NCBI RefSeq assembly: GCF_035917675.1
Contig: NZ_CP109104.1
Coordinates: 2,728,001-2,792,000, forward strand
Length of the DNA stretch: 64,000 nucleotides
From: Streptomyces sp. NBC_01775
GTDB lineage: Bacteria > Actinomycetota > Actinomycetes > Streptomycetales > Streptomycetaceae
Reading direction: 5' to 3'
Under the pieces are notes generated by a model, which was given only the letters and a program-made list of their open reading frames with translations, ran no database searches and was not told where the DNA came from. The translations under genes and the position numbers were made by a program. This document shows positions 1-12,973 of the stretch, one piece after another (within the stretch, counting starts at the first letter, position 1; the number at the start of each line of letters is the position of its first letter).

Positions 1-591
1 CGGCGGCGGGCCCTGGCCGTTGGCCCACTGGTCGTTGGTCCGCTGCCGCTGATAGCCGTCGACCGGAACACCCGTATGGGCCACGGGGGGCGGCGGGGGG
101 CGGTCCTGAGCGGTGTAGTCGAACGGTTCGCTGTACTCGTAGGTGCTGCCGTACGGATCTGCCGAAGGGGGCTGGACGGCCGGACCGCCGTTGCCGTTGC
201 CGTTGCCGTTGCCGTTCGGATAAGCGGGGCCGTTCGGATAAGCGGGGCCGCGACCAGGGCCCGGACCTGGGCCAGGACCGGAACCAGAGCCAGACCCGGC
301 GCCAGGGCCGAACGGCGCGTCCCACTGCCGCTCGTCCCGCGGCCACTGGTCCTGCTGCCCCTCGTATCCGTACCCCTCATACCCGGGGCCCTGGTGGCCG
401 GAGCCCGGATTCCCGTAGCCGCCGTTCCCCTGGCCGAAGGGGGCGCGGTCTTCGTAGCCGTCCTCGTAGTTGGCGTCGTCCTCGCTGGGGACGCCATAGG
501 CGTAGCGCTGTCTCGGGGGCTGTGGGGGACGGGGGTGCGGAGGCCGGGGGTGTCCGTCGCGGCCGGGGTACCGGCCCCGGTGGTCAGTCAT
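1..591 (-). CDS. Type I signal peptidase, N-terminal part (partial, cut by window edge)
   Basis: This open frame runs off the left edge of the window, so only about 197 N-terminal residues are visible. The start is ATG at 591; it overlaps the last 8 bases of the upstream signal peptidase gene, which suggests coupled translation. The visible part is low complexity: Gly/Pro/Tyr/Gln rich, with runs such as GNGNGNG and two adjacent PAYPNG units. No catalytic or membrane segment is in view. Calling it a second signal peptidase is an inference from position, because Streptomyces carry a sipW-sipX-sipY-sipZ cluster beside rplS. A cytoplasmic tail this long and disordered is unusual for the family, so another membrane protein is possible. 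Confidence 0.6.
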   Translation of the reverse strand, partial: MTDHRGRYPGRDGHPRPPHPRPPQPPRQRYAYGVPSEDDANYEDGYEDRAPFGQGNGGYGNPGSGHQGPGYEGYGYEGQQDQWPRDERQWDAPFGPGAGSGSGSGPGPGPGPGRGPAYPNGPAYPNGNGNGNGNGGPAVQPPSADPYGSTYEYSEPFDYTAQDRPPPPPVAHTGVPVDGYQRQRTNDQWANGQGPPP

Positions 592-1306
592 GGCCGCCGC
601 CGACGGCCGCGCCGGGGGTCACCGACCCGAGGCGGCGCGGAGGCCACCCGATCCAGTCGGCCCGGCCGATCACGCGCTCCACGGGCACGGTCCCGCCGCC
701 CGGCTCGCCGAGGTGGTCGCGGGAGTCGCTCGACTGTGAGCGGTGGTCGCCCATGACCCACATGCGCCCGTCGGGTACACGGGTCTCGAAGGGAACGGAA
801 GAGGGGGCGTCCGAGCCGTAGAGGTAGCCCTCGTCCACAGGCCGACCGTTCACCTCGATCCTCCCCCGCTTGTCGCAGCAGCTCACCAAGTCTCCGCCGA
901 CGCCGATCACGCGCTTCACATAGTCCGTCTCGGAGGGGCGGACCAGGCCGGTGGCAGCTCCGGCCTTGCGCAGCGCGGTGGTCACCGCGTTGCCGCCCGC
1001 GCCCTCCTCCCCCGCGAAGGAATCCGTCCCGTCGAAGACCACAACGTCCCCGCGCTCCGGATGGTTGCCGAAACGGTAAGCCAGCTTGTTCACCAGCACC
1101 CGGTCACCGACGTCCAAGGTCGGCTCCATGGAAGAGCTCGGAATCAGAAAAGGCTGCACCACAAAGGCGCTGGTCAGCAAGAGGACCCCCAGGACCCCCG
1201 CTGCCCAGGCAGCGATACGAAAGGAGCGCGACCTGCTCCCCCCTCCCCCTTCGGGGCCGGAAGAGCGGTCGCGCTCCGGTTCGTTCTGCTGTTCTTGGGT
1301 GTCCAT
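584..1306 (-). CDS. sipW: Type I signal peptidase (SipW-like)
   Basis: The 240-residue protein should cleave signal peptides from exported proteins at the outer face of the membrane. A hydrophilic N-terminus is followed by one membrane segment at about residues 31-52. The catalytic serine lies in SSMEPT (S59, followed by M60) and the general-base lysine in YVKRVIGVGGD (K131); the late GDH and S-D-SR box is also present (MGDHRSQSSDSRD). There is no C-terminal membrane segment, which as I recall marks SipW among the Streptomyces paralogues. It follows rplS in the operon and overlaps the next gene by 8 bases. The symbol rests on synteny; the enzyme class is secure. Confidence 0.9.
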   Translation of the reverse strand: MDTQEQQNEPERDRSSGPEGGGGSRSRSFRIAAWAAGVLGVLLLTSAFVVQPFLIPSSSMEPTLDVGDRVLVNKLAYRFGNHPERGDVVVFDGTDSFAGEEGAGGNAVTTALRKAGAATGLVRPSETDYVKRVIGVGGDLVSCCDKRGRIEVNGRPVDEGYLYGSDAPSSVPFETRVPDGRMWVMGDHRSQSSDSRDHLGEPGGGTVPVERVIGRADWIGWPPRRLGSVTPGAAVGGGHD

Positions 1307-1350
1307 CGCTCGGAAGCCTAACCGGCGGTCCGGACGCCCAGAACGCGAGA

Positions 1351-1701
1351 TCAGTTCTCGCGCTTCTCCTTGATCTTGGCGGCCTTGCCGCGCAGGTCAC
1401 GGAGGTAGTAGAGCTTGGCGCGGCGGACGTCACCGCGGGTCACGACCTCGATCTTCTCGACGATCGGGGTGTGCACCGGGAAGGTGCGCTCGACGCCGAC
1501 GCTGAAGCTGACCTTGCGGACCGTGAAGGTCTCCCGCACGCCCGAGCCCTGGCGGCGGATGCAGACGCCCTTGAACTGCTGCACACGCGAGCGGTTGCCC
1601 TCGATGACGCGGACGTGGACGTTGACCGTGTCGCCGGGGCGGAACCCGGGGACGTCCTCGCGCAGGGAGGCGGAGTCGACGCTGTCGAGAAGGTTGGACA
1701 T
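1351..1701 (-). CDS. rplS: 50S ribosomal protein L19
   Basis: The 116-residue protein has the normal length for L19, which sits at the interface of the 50S and 30S subunits. Typical motifs are [13 protein letters not shown] near residue 20, the [10 protein letters not shown] segment and [18 protein letters not shown] at the C-terminus. The ATG at 1701 is preceded by the ribosome binding site GAGGAAAG. It is the usual last ribosomal gene of the rpsP-rimM-trmD-rplS operon, with signal peptidase genes read behind it. A small hairpin lies directly before its ribosome binding site. Confidence 0.98.
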   Translation of the reverse strand: MSNLLDSVDSASLREDVPGFRPGDTVNVHVRVIEGNRSRVQQFKGVCIRRQGSGVRETFTVRKVSFSVGVERTFPVHTPIVEKIEVVTRGDVRRAKLYYLRDLRGKAAKIKEKREN

Positions 1702-1718
1702 GACCGTCTGCTTTCCTC

Positions 1719-1740
1719 GCTGATGCCACAGGTCATCAGC
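1719..1740 (-). promoter_or_regulatory. Leader hairpin next to the rplS ribosome binding site
   Basis: A 7-bp inverted repeat (GCTGATG / CATCAGC, 8-base loop) ends immediately before the GAGGAAAG ribosome binding site of rplS. Its position would let it affect translation of L19. Autogenous L19 leaders are known in other phyla, but I do not recognise this as a member of a known family. The 129-bp gap between trmD and rplS holds no other clear signal. Confidence 0.35.
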
Positions 1741-1830
1741 GGAATGTCGTGATGATGATGGGGAGCCGCCACTCCGTGCGTGCGTTGGTCCCCCTGTGGC
1801 AGGGTCGCGCGCCGGAAGCGAGGCAGCGGC

Positions 1831-2640
1831 CTATTCTTCCACGGGCTCCCCGCCCGGCCAAAATCGGCCGTCCGTTCCCTGCCGCCAGCCCAGCGCCTCC
1901 AGGGTCGCCCTGTCGTGCTTGTCCAGGGACCCGGGCTCGCAGCGCGCGATCAGGTCGGGGCGGTGGGCCGCCGTACGGGCGAGCGCCTCGTCGCGGCGCC
2001 AGCGGGCGATCTTACCGTGGTGCCCGCTCAGCAGCACCTCGGGGATGCCGCGCTCCCGCCACTCGGGCGGCTTGGTGTAGACGGGGCCCTCCAGGAGGTC
2101 CGCCATCGCGCCGGGTGCGAAGGAGTCGTCACGGTGCGACTCGGCGTTGCCGAGGACTCCGGGCAGCAGCCGGGCGACGGCCTCGACCATGACGAGCACG
2201 GGCGCTTCCCCGCCGGCCAGGACGTAGTCCCCGATGGAGACCTCGCGCACCTCGACGCGCTCCGCGTACTCCTCGATGACTCGGCGGTCGATGCCCTCGT
2301 AGCGGGCCGGTGTGAACACCAGCCAGGGCTTCGCGGCCAGTTCGACGGCCAGCTCCTGGGTGAAGGGCTTGCCGCTGGGGGTGGGGACGACGAGCACGGG
2401 CTCGTCCTGGCCGGATCGCAGGATCTCATCCAGCGCCTCACCCCAGGGCTCCGGCTTCATGACCATGCCGGGGCCGCCGCCGTAGGGGGTGTCATCGACA
2501 GTGTTGTGCCGGTCGTGGGTCCACGTACGCAGGTCGTGGACGCGCACGTCCAGCACCCCGCGCGCACGGGCCTTGCCGACCAGGGAGACGTTCAGCGGCT
2601 CCAGGTACTCGGGAAAGATCGTGACCACGTCGAGCCTCAC
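1831..2640 (-). CDS. trmD: tRNA (guanine-37-N1)-methyltransferase
   Basis: The 269-residue protein methylates G37 of tRNAs next to the anticodon, using S-adenosylmethionine, and so prevents +1 frameshifting. It starts with the family signature [12 protein letters not shown] and carries [11 protein letters not shown] and the trefoil-knot cofactor loop [12 protein letters not shown] around residues 134-145. The start is GTG at 2640, overlapping the rimM stop in a GTGA arrangement, so the two are probably translationally coupled. The order rimM-trmD-rplS is the standard one. Confidence 0.97.
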   Translation of the reverse strand: MRLDVVTIFPEYLEPLNVSLVGKARARGVLDVRVHDLRTWTHDRHNTVDDTPYGGGPGMVMKPEPWGEALDEILRSGQDEPVLVVPTPSGKPFTQELAVELAAKPWLVFTPARYEGIDRRVIEEYAERVEVREVSIGDYVLAGGEAPVLVMVEAVARLLPGVLGNAESHRDDSFAPGAMADLLEGPVYTKPPEWRERGIPEVLLSGHHGKIARWRRDEALARTAAHRPDLIARCEPGSLDKHDRATLEALGWRQGTDGRFWPGGEPVEE

Positions 2641-3251
2641 CGCGAGCGCTCCTCGCCCTCGCCGCGCGGGCTCTCCGCGTTCTCGCCGTGCGGCCTCTCC
2701 CCGTCCGCGTCCTCGGCCCCGCCCGCATCCTCGGCCTCGTCCTCGTCGCCGAGCAGGCCGGGCGGCGGGTCGATGACGGCCCGCTGCGCCTCCAGGTCGA
2801 TCTCGGGGACGATCTCGCTGACGAACGGGATCAGCACCTCGGCGCCGTCCTCGCGCCGGACGACGAGCAGATCCTGCGCGGGCAGGTGCGCGACGCTCTC
2901 GATGCGCCCCACGGCCACTCCCTCGCGCGTCACCACGTCCAGGTCTTCGAGCTGATGGTCGTAGAACTCCTCGGGGTCCTCCGGCTGCTCATCCGGATCG
3001 ACCTCGGCGATGAGCAGGGTGTTGCGCAGGGCCTCGGCCGCCGTGCGGTCGCCGACTCCTTCGAAGCGCAGGACCAGGCGCCCGCTGTGCACCCGGCCAC
3101 TGCGGATGGTGAGCGGTCCGGCGGAGGCGGGCTCGGTGGCCAGCACGGCGCCGGGGCCGAGCCGCAGCTCGGGCTCGTCCGTCCTGACCTCGACCGTGAC
3201 CTCGCCCTTGATGCCGTGGGGGCGGCCGATCCGTGCGACGACTAGCTGCAC
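2637..3251 (-). CDS. rimM: Ribosome maturation factor RimM
   Basis: RimM binds S19 and helps to mature the 30S head. The 204-residue protein has the N-terminal RimM barrel ([19 protein letters not shown]) followed by a PRC-barrel with [12 protein letters not shown] and LLVVRR. A frame that stays open to 3407 exists, but residues before VQLVVARIG look non-coding. GTG at 3251 has GGAG about 8 bases upstream and gives the usual family N-terminus. The last 40 residues form an acidic, disordered tail ([13 protein letters not shown]) absent from most RimM proteins. The stop overlaps the trmD start. Confidence 0.95.
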   Translation of the reverse strand: MQLVVARIGRPHGIKGEVTVEVRTDEPELRLGPGAVLATEPASAGPLTIRSGRVHSGRLVLRFEGVGDRTAAEALRNTLLIAEVDPDEQPEDPEEFYDHQLEDLDVVTREGVAVGRIESVAHLPAQDLLVVRREDGAEVLIPFVSEIVPEIDLEAQRAVIDPPPGLLGDEDEAEDAGGAEDADGERPHGENAESPRGEGEERSR

Positions 3252-3289
3252 TGTGCTTCTCCGTGCTCGGTCTGTGGGCACTCGCGACG

Positions 3290-3327
3290 ACGGGCCGGGG
3301 ACGGCTGTAGTGCCGTCCCCGGCCCGT
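3290..3327 (-). terminator. 16-bp hairpin between khpA and rimM
   Basis: A perfect 16-bp stem with the 6-base loop tgtagt fills much of the 97-bp gap between khpA and rimM. The left arm is 3290-3305 and the right arm 3312-3327. No T-run follows, as is common in Streptomyces. Inside an operon it may be a partial terminator that lowers rimM-trmD-rplS expression relative to S16, or a stabiliser of the upstream mRNA. Confidence 0.7.
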
Positions 3328-3348
3328 GCCGGTGCTGCATGCTGCTGT

Positions 3349-3588
3349 TCAGCGGACCTGGTCCACGTCGACGAGGTCGACGCGGACGCCACGGCCGCCG
3401 AGGGCACCCACGACGGTACGCAGAGCGCGCGCGGTGCGGCCGTTACGGCCGATCACCTTGCCGAGGTCGTCGGGGTGGACCCGGACCTCCAGCACGCGTC
3501 CACGACGGAGGTTGCGGGAAGCGATCCCCACCTCGTCGGGGTGGTCGACAATGCCCTTCACCAGGTGCTCGAGGGCCTCCTCGAGCAT
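3349..3588 (-). CDS. khpA: KH-domain RNA-binding protein KhpA
   Basis: The 79-residue protein is a single KH domain with the nucleic-acid-binding GxxG loop at residues 47-50 (IGRNG) and the core [13 protein letters not shown]. In other bacteria KhpA pairs with KhpB as a global RNA-binding protein linked to cell division. It starts two bases after the rpsP stop, so the two are co-translated. The assignment is firm from length, motif and position beside rpsP. Confidence 0.95.
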   Translation of the reverse strand: MLEEALEHLVKGIVDHPDEVGIASRNLRRGRVLEVRVHPDDLGKVIGRNGRTARALRTVVGALGGRGVRVDLVDVDQVR

Positions 3589-3590
3589 CC

Positions 3591-4043
3591 TCAGGCCTCG
3601 GTCGACTCGGTGGCGGACGCCGGCGAGTCAGCCTTCTCGGCCTCATCCGCCTTCTTGTCCGCCTTCTTGGCCTTGGGCGTGACGGCCTCGCCCTTCGGGC
3701 CGTCCGAGGAGTCCTTGGCCGCGGCCTCGAAGAGAGCCTTCTTGTCGGTCTTCGGCTCGGCGACCTTCATCGGCTCGGGCGCGGGCAGACCCTTGAACTT
3801 CTGCCAGTCGCCAGTGACCTTGAGGATCGCGGCGACCGGCTCGGTCGGCTGCGCGCCGACGCTCAGCCAGTACTGCACACGCTCCGAGTCGACCTCGATG
3901 CGCGAGGGGTTCTGCACCGGGTGGTACAGGCCGATCTCCTCGATGGCCCGGCCGTCACGGCGGGTGCGGGAGTCGGCGACGATGATGCGGTAGTGAGGCG
4001 CGCGGATCTTGCCCAGACGCTTCAGCTTGATCTTGACTGCCAC
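3591..4043 (-). CDS. rpsP: 30S ribosomal protein S16
   Basis: S16 binds 16S rRNA and is needed for 30S assembly. The first ~85 residues are the canonical domain ([37 protein letters not shown]). The protein is 150 residues long because of a C-terminal Lys/Glu/Ala tail ([15 protein letters not shown]), as in other actinomycetes. The start is GTG. As first gene of the operon its promoter must lie in 4044-4290, where I could not pin a convincing -35/-10 pair. Confidence 0.98.
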   Translation of the reverse strand: MAVKIKLKRLGKIRAPHYRIIVADSRTRRDGRAIEEIGLYHPVQNPSRIEVDSERVQYWLSVGAQPTEPVAAILKVTGDWQKFKGLPAPEPMKVAEPKTDKKALFEAAAKDSSDGPKGEAVTPKAKKADKKADEAEKADSPASATESTEA

Positions 4044-4290
4044 TGGTGTGGTGTCTCCTGGTCTTGACGTGGGTGGACACGACGGACTTCCACGTGGGGT
4101 TGTGGGGCCGGGTATCCGATGGACGCGTCAGCCGGAGGAGAGAGGGGTCCTATGCGACTGTCGAGTACAGCCGACCATGATGCCACACCGCACGGGCCCG
4201 GCCGAAACCTGCCCCCGGGCCGGGAACGAGACCGCGTCCGGAGGGCCGGGCCCGGACGGGAGACCGGCGCCGCGAGGTGGGGCGGACGCC

Positions 4291-4941
4291 TCAGCCGACG
4301 GCCACCGCGGGCTCGGCGGGAGCAGCCGCTTCGACGGGATCGACGGAGCTGACAGGGTTGACGGGTTCGACGGGGATGCGGAACTGCTTCCCGCAGGCCC
4401 CGCACATGATGGGCGCCTGGGCGAGGACGGACGGGACGACACGGACGTTGCGCCCGCAGTCGCAGACCGCCTTCACGCGGACTCCGCCTCCCGAGGAGCC
4501 GTGCCGGGCCGCCGGACCGCGAAAACTGCGGCCGGTGTCGGTCTCGGTGGCGGCGCTGTACGCCTTCAGGGCTCGCTGGAGCCGTTCGATGGTGGGGCGG
4601 TACCGCCTTCTGGTCTCGGGGGTGAGGACCACGAGGGAGAAACCACTGCTGGGGTGCGGCTCTTCGGGGTGATCCAGACCGAGTTCCTCGGCGATCGCCA
4701 GGAAACGACGGTTGTGATAGCGGCCTGCCCGTGAGGTGTCCCGGACGCCGCGGGCGGCGGCGATGCCGTGGACTGCCTCATGGAGCAGCCGTTCGAAGGA
4801 GAGGCCGGTGCCGCAGGCGGACGACGACTCTCCGATGAGTGATTCGGGCGCGGCCAGATCCGGCAGCTCGGGATGGTGCCGTTGAATGTCGGCCCAGGCG
4901 GCTGCCAGCTCGGCGGCGAGAACTGGTGGTGTCGTGCTCAC
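4291..4941 (-). CDS. SprT-like putative zinc metalloprotein with C-terminal zinc ribbon
   Basis: The protein has 216 residues from GTG 4941. The core holds an HExxH motif (LLHEAVHGIAA) and downstream AGRYHNRRFLAIAEELGL, the pattern of SprT/Spartan-like metallopeptidase domains. The C-terminus has a CxC...CxxC zinc ribbon (CDCGRNVRV, CGACGKQF) and then a disordered Pro/Val/Ala tail. An ATG at 4989 is in frame, but a good promoter ends only 2-3 bases before it, so transcription would begin at or inside that codon; GTG 4941 with GGGAA upstream is preferred. SprT-like proteins can act on DNA-protein crosslinks, but activity here is inferred only. The gene is monocistronic. Confidence 0.75.
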   Translation of the reverse strand: MSTTPPVLAAELAAAWADIQRHHPELPDLAAPESLIGESSSACGTGLSFERLLHEAVHGIAAARGVRDTSRAGRYHNRRFLAIAEELGLDHPEEPHPSSGFSLVVLTPETRRRYRPTIERLQRALKAYSAATETDTGRSFRGPAARHGSSGGGVRVKAVCDCGRNVRVVPSVLAQAPIMCGACGKQFRIPVEPVNPVSSVDPVEAAAPAEPAVAVG

Positions 4942-4991
4942 GTCGTTCCCAACGAGCAGGAGTGCCCCGGTGTTCCGATTCCGGGGCATCC

Positions 4992-5020
4992 CAAATAATT
5001 TGCACGTACCAGTCAGTCAA
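4992..5020 (-). promoter_or_regulatory. Predicted sigma-70-type promoter of the SprT-like gene
   Basis: On the minus strand TTGACT (5015-5020) is followed after 17 bases by TATTTG (4992-4997). Transcription would start near 4985, giving a leader of about 45 bases to GTG 4941. Confidence 0.5.
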
Positions 5021-5470
5021 CGCTGATGGGTCGGGACGAGGGCGGGTGCGCAGATCTACGGAGAAGCCACACACGCGACTCAAGCCGGGACGTATCACCG
5101 GATAGGCGCGCCCCTGTAATGCAGTAGGCGCGCATCCCCCTGCTTGCGGATGCGGGCCCGCCCTCCGCTGCCGCGGTGTGAGCGGTGTCGTTGATCGTAC
5201 GCACACTTTCTGTGTGCCCTGAACGCCACTGGCCTCCCGAAGCACCAGAGCGCCCGTTTCGCCGTCGGGTGCGGGATCCGGCCGCCCGCTGTCCCCTTCG
5301 GTGTGGACGGCGCACACGGCGGGAGGGGCGCACGGCAGGGTCGTGGAAGTCATGAGGGCGCACCCCCTGGACGCGTGTACCGATGCGCAGTTCTCTGGGC
5401 ACACGGGGACGGGCATCACTTCGGGGGGACCCAAACGGCTGCGAACGGATCTTCGGATTGAGGCGTTGCG
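5021..5470. other. Intergenic region between divergent genes
   Basis: About 450 bp separate the SprT-like gene from the methyltransferase gene. I see a short inverted repeat (GCACAC-TTTCT-GTGTGC, 5201-5217) and the ribosome binding site of the next gene (GAGG before 5471). No convincing gene is present. A minus-strand frame from ATG 5353 looks coding for about 40 codons but then loses third-position bias and runs into the SprT-like gene. Confidence 0.5.
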
Positions 5471-6274
5471 ATGACACCCGCGCTCGTACACCACCGGCAC
5501 CCGGCCGTACGCGGCGCCGCCGAGCACGCGGCGCGCGCACGGGACTGGGCAGAGATCCAGGAACGGATGCTGGTTCCGCTCTACGAAGCGGTGTACGAAC
5601 GGATGGAGACCGGCCCCGGAACGCGGGTGCTCGGTCTCGGCTGCGGTTCGGGCCTGGCGCTGCTGCTGGCGGCCGGCCGCGGGGCCGCCGTGCACGGCGT
5701 GGACGTGGACGGGGCACGGCTGGAGCTGGCGCAGGAGCGGCTGCTGGGCGGTGAGGTGCCCGTACGGGACGCGCGGCTGACGCGGGGCTCGTGCCTGGAG
5801 GCCCTCGCGGAGGCACCGCCGCCGGCCCTGGTGACCGCCTTTGACGCGCCGCCCGGCAGCGAGGAGCTGTTGCGTCTGCGGGAGTCGCTGGGCAAGGGCG
5901 TCCCCGTGGTGCTGGCGGGATGGGGCCCGGCCGAGCGCTGCGCGGTGGCGCCCGCGCTGCGGGTCGCCGAGCGGCTGGCCGAACCTTCGGACGCGCCGCC
6001 CGGATGGTGCGGGAGGGACCACCTGGAAGAGCTGGCAATACGCTCCGGACTGCGGCTGGACGGATCCGGCCGGGTGGCCTGCCCCTTCGGTTACGCGGGC
6101 ATGGAAAGCGCGGTGCGCGGCCTGCTCTCGACCGGGCTGTACGACCTCGCGGTGCGCGCGACCGATGAGGAGCAGGTCCTCAAGGAGCTGACGGAGGCGC
6201 TGCATCCGTATCTGCGCGCCGACGGAACGGTATGGATGCCGAACCTCTTCCGGTACGTCGTCGCGCGTACGTAG
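5471..6274 (+). CDS. Class I SAM-dependent methyltransferase
   Basis: The 267-residue protein has a Rossmann methyltransferase core. The SAM-binding motif is VLGLGCGSGLALLLA (about residues 54-68), followed by the acidic residue of motif II in VHGVDVDGARLELA. Further on are a predicted substrate half (APPGWCGRDHLEELA) and a conserved C-terminal segment with the aromatic residues MPNLFRYVVA. The start has GAGG about 7 bases upstream. The substrate is unknown. It resembles the small-molecule or protein methyltransferases found beside ffh in streptomycetes. It is transcribed alone. Confidence 0.85.
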   Translation: MTPALVHHRHPAVRGAAEHAARARDWAEIQERMLVPLYEAVYERMETGPGTRVLGLGCGSGLALLLAAGRGAAVHGVDVDGARLELAQERLLGGEVPVRDARLTRGSCLEALAEAPPPALVTAFDAPPGSEELLRLRESLGKGVPVVLAGWGPAERCAVAPALRVAERLAEPSDAPPGWCGRDHLEELAIRSGLRLDGSGRVACPFGYAGMESAVRGLLSTGLYDLAVRATDEEQVLKELTEALHPYLRADGTVWMPNLFRYVVART

Positions 6275-6308
6275 CCCCGCCGGACCTGACTGCCGGAGCA
6301 GGGGCCTG

Positions 6309-6836
6309 TCAGACCTCGCCCGACCACTCCTCGGCGGTCAGCGCGAAGCGCTCGTGGTCGCGCCAGGCGTTGTTGATGAAGAGCATCCGGGGCGAGAAAC
6401 CCTCGTGCCGGAATCCGAGGCGCTTGGCCATCGCGAGGGAACGCTCGTTCTCGGGCTGGACGCTGATCTCCAGGCGGTGCAGTCCGAGCCCGTCGGGGCC
6501 CGGCTGGAAGCAGCGGTCGACCACCAGCCGCATCCCTTCGGACATGCGTCCGGTTCCGGCGTAGGGGACGTAACTGTCATAGCCGAGGGAGCCGTTGCGG
6601 AATCGGGCCCGCACGATGTTGGCGACATTGACGCGGCCGACCAGGCCGTCGTCCTCGTTGTCGAGGATCAAGAACGTGCGCAGCGCGGGCCCCTGGCGGC
6701 GCAGCAGATCGGGAAAGCCGTCGGGCTCCACCGGATTCCACGGGCTGAGGTGGTCCGCCGAGCGGACGACAGCTTCACTGTAGAGACGTTCGTCGGACGG
6801 CCGCGGCGGGCGGATGTATACGCGCATGCACGACAT
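6309..6836 (-). CDS. GNAT-family N-acetyltransferase (RimJ/RimL type)
   Basis: The protein has 175 residues from ATG 6836, which has GGAGG six bases upstream; in-frame starts also exist at 6863 (GTG overlapping the ffh stop), 6839 and 6827. The N-terminus VYIRPPRPSDERLYSEAV, the strand LILDNEDDGLVGRVNVANIV and the acetyl-CoA segment LHRLEISVQPENERSLAMA followed by KRLGFRHEG are typical of enzymes that acetylate protein alpha-amino groups. It is read directly after ffh and is probably co-transcribed. The target is unknown. Confidence 0.87.
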   Translation of the reverse strand: MSCMRVYIRPPRPSDERLYSEAVVRSADHLSPWNPVEPDGFPDLLRRQGPALRTFLILDNEDDGLVGRVNVANIVRARFRNGSLGYDSYVPYAGTGRMSEGMRLVVDRCFQPGPDGLGLHRLEISVQPENERSLAMAKRLGFRHEGFSPRMLFINNAWRDHERFALTAEEWSGEV

Positions 6837-6859
6837 CATCCGCCTCCGCCGCGGCGGAC

Positions 6860-8416
6860 TCACTTGGGGGGCAGCATGTCCTTGAACTCCTGCGGGAGTT
6901 CGAAGTTGCCCGGGTCCTGACCCGGTCCGGGGATGCCGAAGGCGCCGCCCTCGTCCCCTTCGCCGGCCCGGCGCGCGGCAGCGGCCTGCTCTTCCTGCTT
7001 GCGCTTCATGGGGTTGCCGGACTGGCGCTTGCCCTTGACCTTCTTCTGCGGCTTGCCCTTCTTCTTGCCGCCTCCGACACCCGGCATCCCGGGCATCCCC
7101 GGCATGCCGCCGCCCTGGGCCATTTTGGACATCATCTTGCGGGCCTCGAAGAAGCGCTCCACAAGGTTCTTGACCGCGCTGACCTCGACACCGGAGCCGC
7201 GTGCGATACGGGCACGGCGGGAGCCGTTGATGAGCGTCGGCTCGGCGCGCTCGCCGGGCGTCATCGACTTGATGATGGCGGCGGTGCGGTCGACCTCGCG
7301 CTCGTCCAGATTGTTGATCTGTTCCTTCATCTGGCCCATGCCCGGCATCATCCCGAGCAGCTTGGAGATGGAGCCCATCTTGCGGACCTGCTCCATCTGA
7401 GCCAGGAAGTCGTCGAGCGTGAACTCCTTGGGGCCCTTGGCCAGCTTGGCGGCCATCTTCTCGGCCTCTTGCTGGCTGAAGGTCTGCTCGGCCTTCTCGA
7501 TCAGCGTGAGCATGTCGCCCATGCCGAGGATGCGCGACGCCATCCGGTCCGGGTGGAAGGCATCGAAGTCGTCGAGCTTCTCACCGTTGGAGGCGAACAT
7601 GATCTGCTTGCCGGTGACCTGCGCGACCGAGAGGGCCGCACCGCCCCGGGCGTCGCCGTCGAGCTTGGAGAGCACGACGCCGTCGAAGCCGACGCCGTCC
7701 TGGAACGCCTCGGCCGTGGTGACGGCGTCCTGACCGATCATGGCGTCCACGACGAAGAGGATCTCGTCGGGGCTGACCGCGTCGCGGATGTCGGCCGCCT
7801 GCCGCATCAGGTCCTGGTCGATGCCCAGGCGTCCCGCGGTGTCGACGATGACCACGTCGTGCTGCTTGTCACGCGCGTAGGTGATCGAGTCCTGCGCGAC
7901 CTTGACCGGGTCACCGACGCCGTTGCCCGGCTCGGGGGCGAAGATGGCGACGCCTGCGCGCTCGGCGACGACCGACAGCTGGTTGACCGCGTTCGGGCGC
8001 TGGAGGTCGGCGGCGACCAGCATCGGGGTGTGCCCCTGCTGCTGGAGCCAGCGGCCGAGCTTGCCCGCCAGGGTGGTCTTGCCCGCGCCCTGGAGGCCCG
8101 CGAGCATGATGACGGTCGGCGGGTTCTTGGCGAAGCGCAGCCGCCTCGTCTCGCCGCCGAGGATGCCGACCAGTTCCTCGTTGACGATCTTGATGACCTG
8201 CTGGGCGGGATTGAGCGCCTGGGAGACCTCCACCCCCAGGGCGCGCTCCTTGACCTGCCGGATGAAGGTGCGCACGACGGGCAGCGCGACATCCGCCTCC
8301 AGCAGGGCGATACGGATCTCGCGCGCGGTGGCGTCGATGTCCGCCTCGCTGAGGCGCCCTTTGCCCCGGAGGTTCTTGAACGTCGCACTCAGACGGTCGG
8401 AAAGGGTATCGAACAC
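6860..8416 (-). CDS. ffh: Signal recognition particle GTPase Ffh (SRP54)
   Basis: Ffh binds SRP RNA and signal sequences of nascent membrane proteins and docks on FtsY. The 518-residue protein has the N domain (VFDTLSDRLSATFKNL), the G domain with P-loop GLQGAGKTT at about residues 105-113, DTAGRLGID and SKLDGDARGG, and the methionine-rich M domain from about residue 300 (LLGMMPGMGQMKEQI, RARIARGSG). The tail is extended with GMPGMPGMPG and KKKGKPQKKVKGK. GTG 8416 gives the family start VFDTLS; an open frame continues to 8452 but those residues do not fit. ftsY lies 8 kb away. Confidence 0.97.
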   Translation of the reverse strand: MFDTLSDRLSATFKNLRGKGRLSEADIDATAREIRIALLEADVALPVVRTFIRQVKERALGVEVSQALNPAQQVIKIVNEELVGILGGETRRLRFAKNPPTVIMLAGLQGAGKTTLAGKLGRWLQQQGHTPMLVAADLQRPNAVNQLSVVAERAGVAIFAPEPGNGVGDPVKVAQDSITYARDKQHDVVIVDTAGRLGIDQDLMRQAADIRDAVSPDEILFVVDAMIGQDAVTTAEAFQDGVGFDGVVLSKLDGDARGGAALSVAQVTGKQIMFASNGEKLDDFDAFHPDRMASRILGMGDMLTLIEKAEQTFSQQEAEKMAAKLAKGPKEFTLDDFLAQMEQVRKMGSISKLLGMMPGMGQMKEQINNLDEREVDRTAAIIKSMTPGERAEPTLINGSRRARIARGSGVEVSAVKNLVERFFEARKMMSKMAQGGGMPGMPGMPGVGGGKKKGKPQKKVKGKRQSGNPMKRKQEEQAAAARRAGEGDEGGAFGIPGPGQDPGNFELPQEFKDMLPPK

Positions 8417-8554
8417 AGCGCTCGTTGGTCCTCGGGTCGGTGGCGGAGTCAATCTCTGCCAAGGGTAGCCGCCTCCGGCGCGGGCACTCCCTCGCCCGCC
8501 GGAATCAGCACGGTCTCGCCTGCCTGAGTACTCGCAACCGGACGCGGCTACCGC

Positions 8555-12875
<4,321 letters not shown>

Positions 12876-12973
12876 TGTGGACGTCTCCTCGATGTCGAGA
12901 CCTCAGGGGCCGGATCGGCGGGTGGTATGCGCGCCAGATTCCCCAAGCCCCGTTTCGAACGACGCCACTCGGT

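Noticed and set aside
181..250. GNGNGN and PAYPNG repeats at the left edge as a mobile repeat
   Set aside because: They are in frame with a partial minus-strand protein and are simple coding low complexity.
4778..6205. 475-codon minus-strand frame across the methyltransferase gene
   Set aside because: It overlaps two better-supported genes. A sub-frame from ATG 5353 looked coding for about 40 codons but loses codon bias and has no family match.
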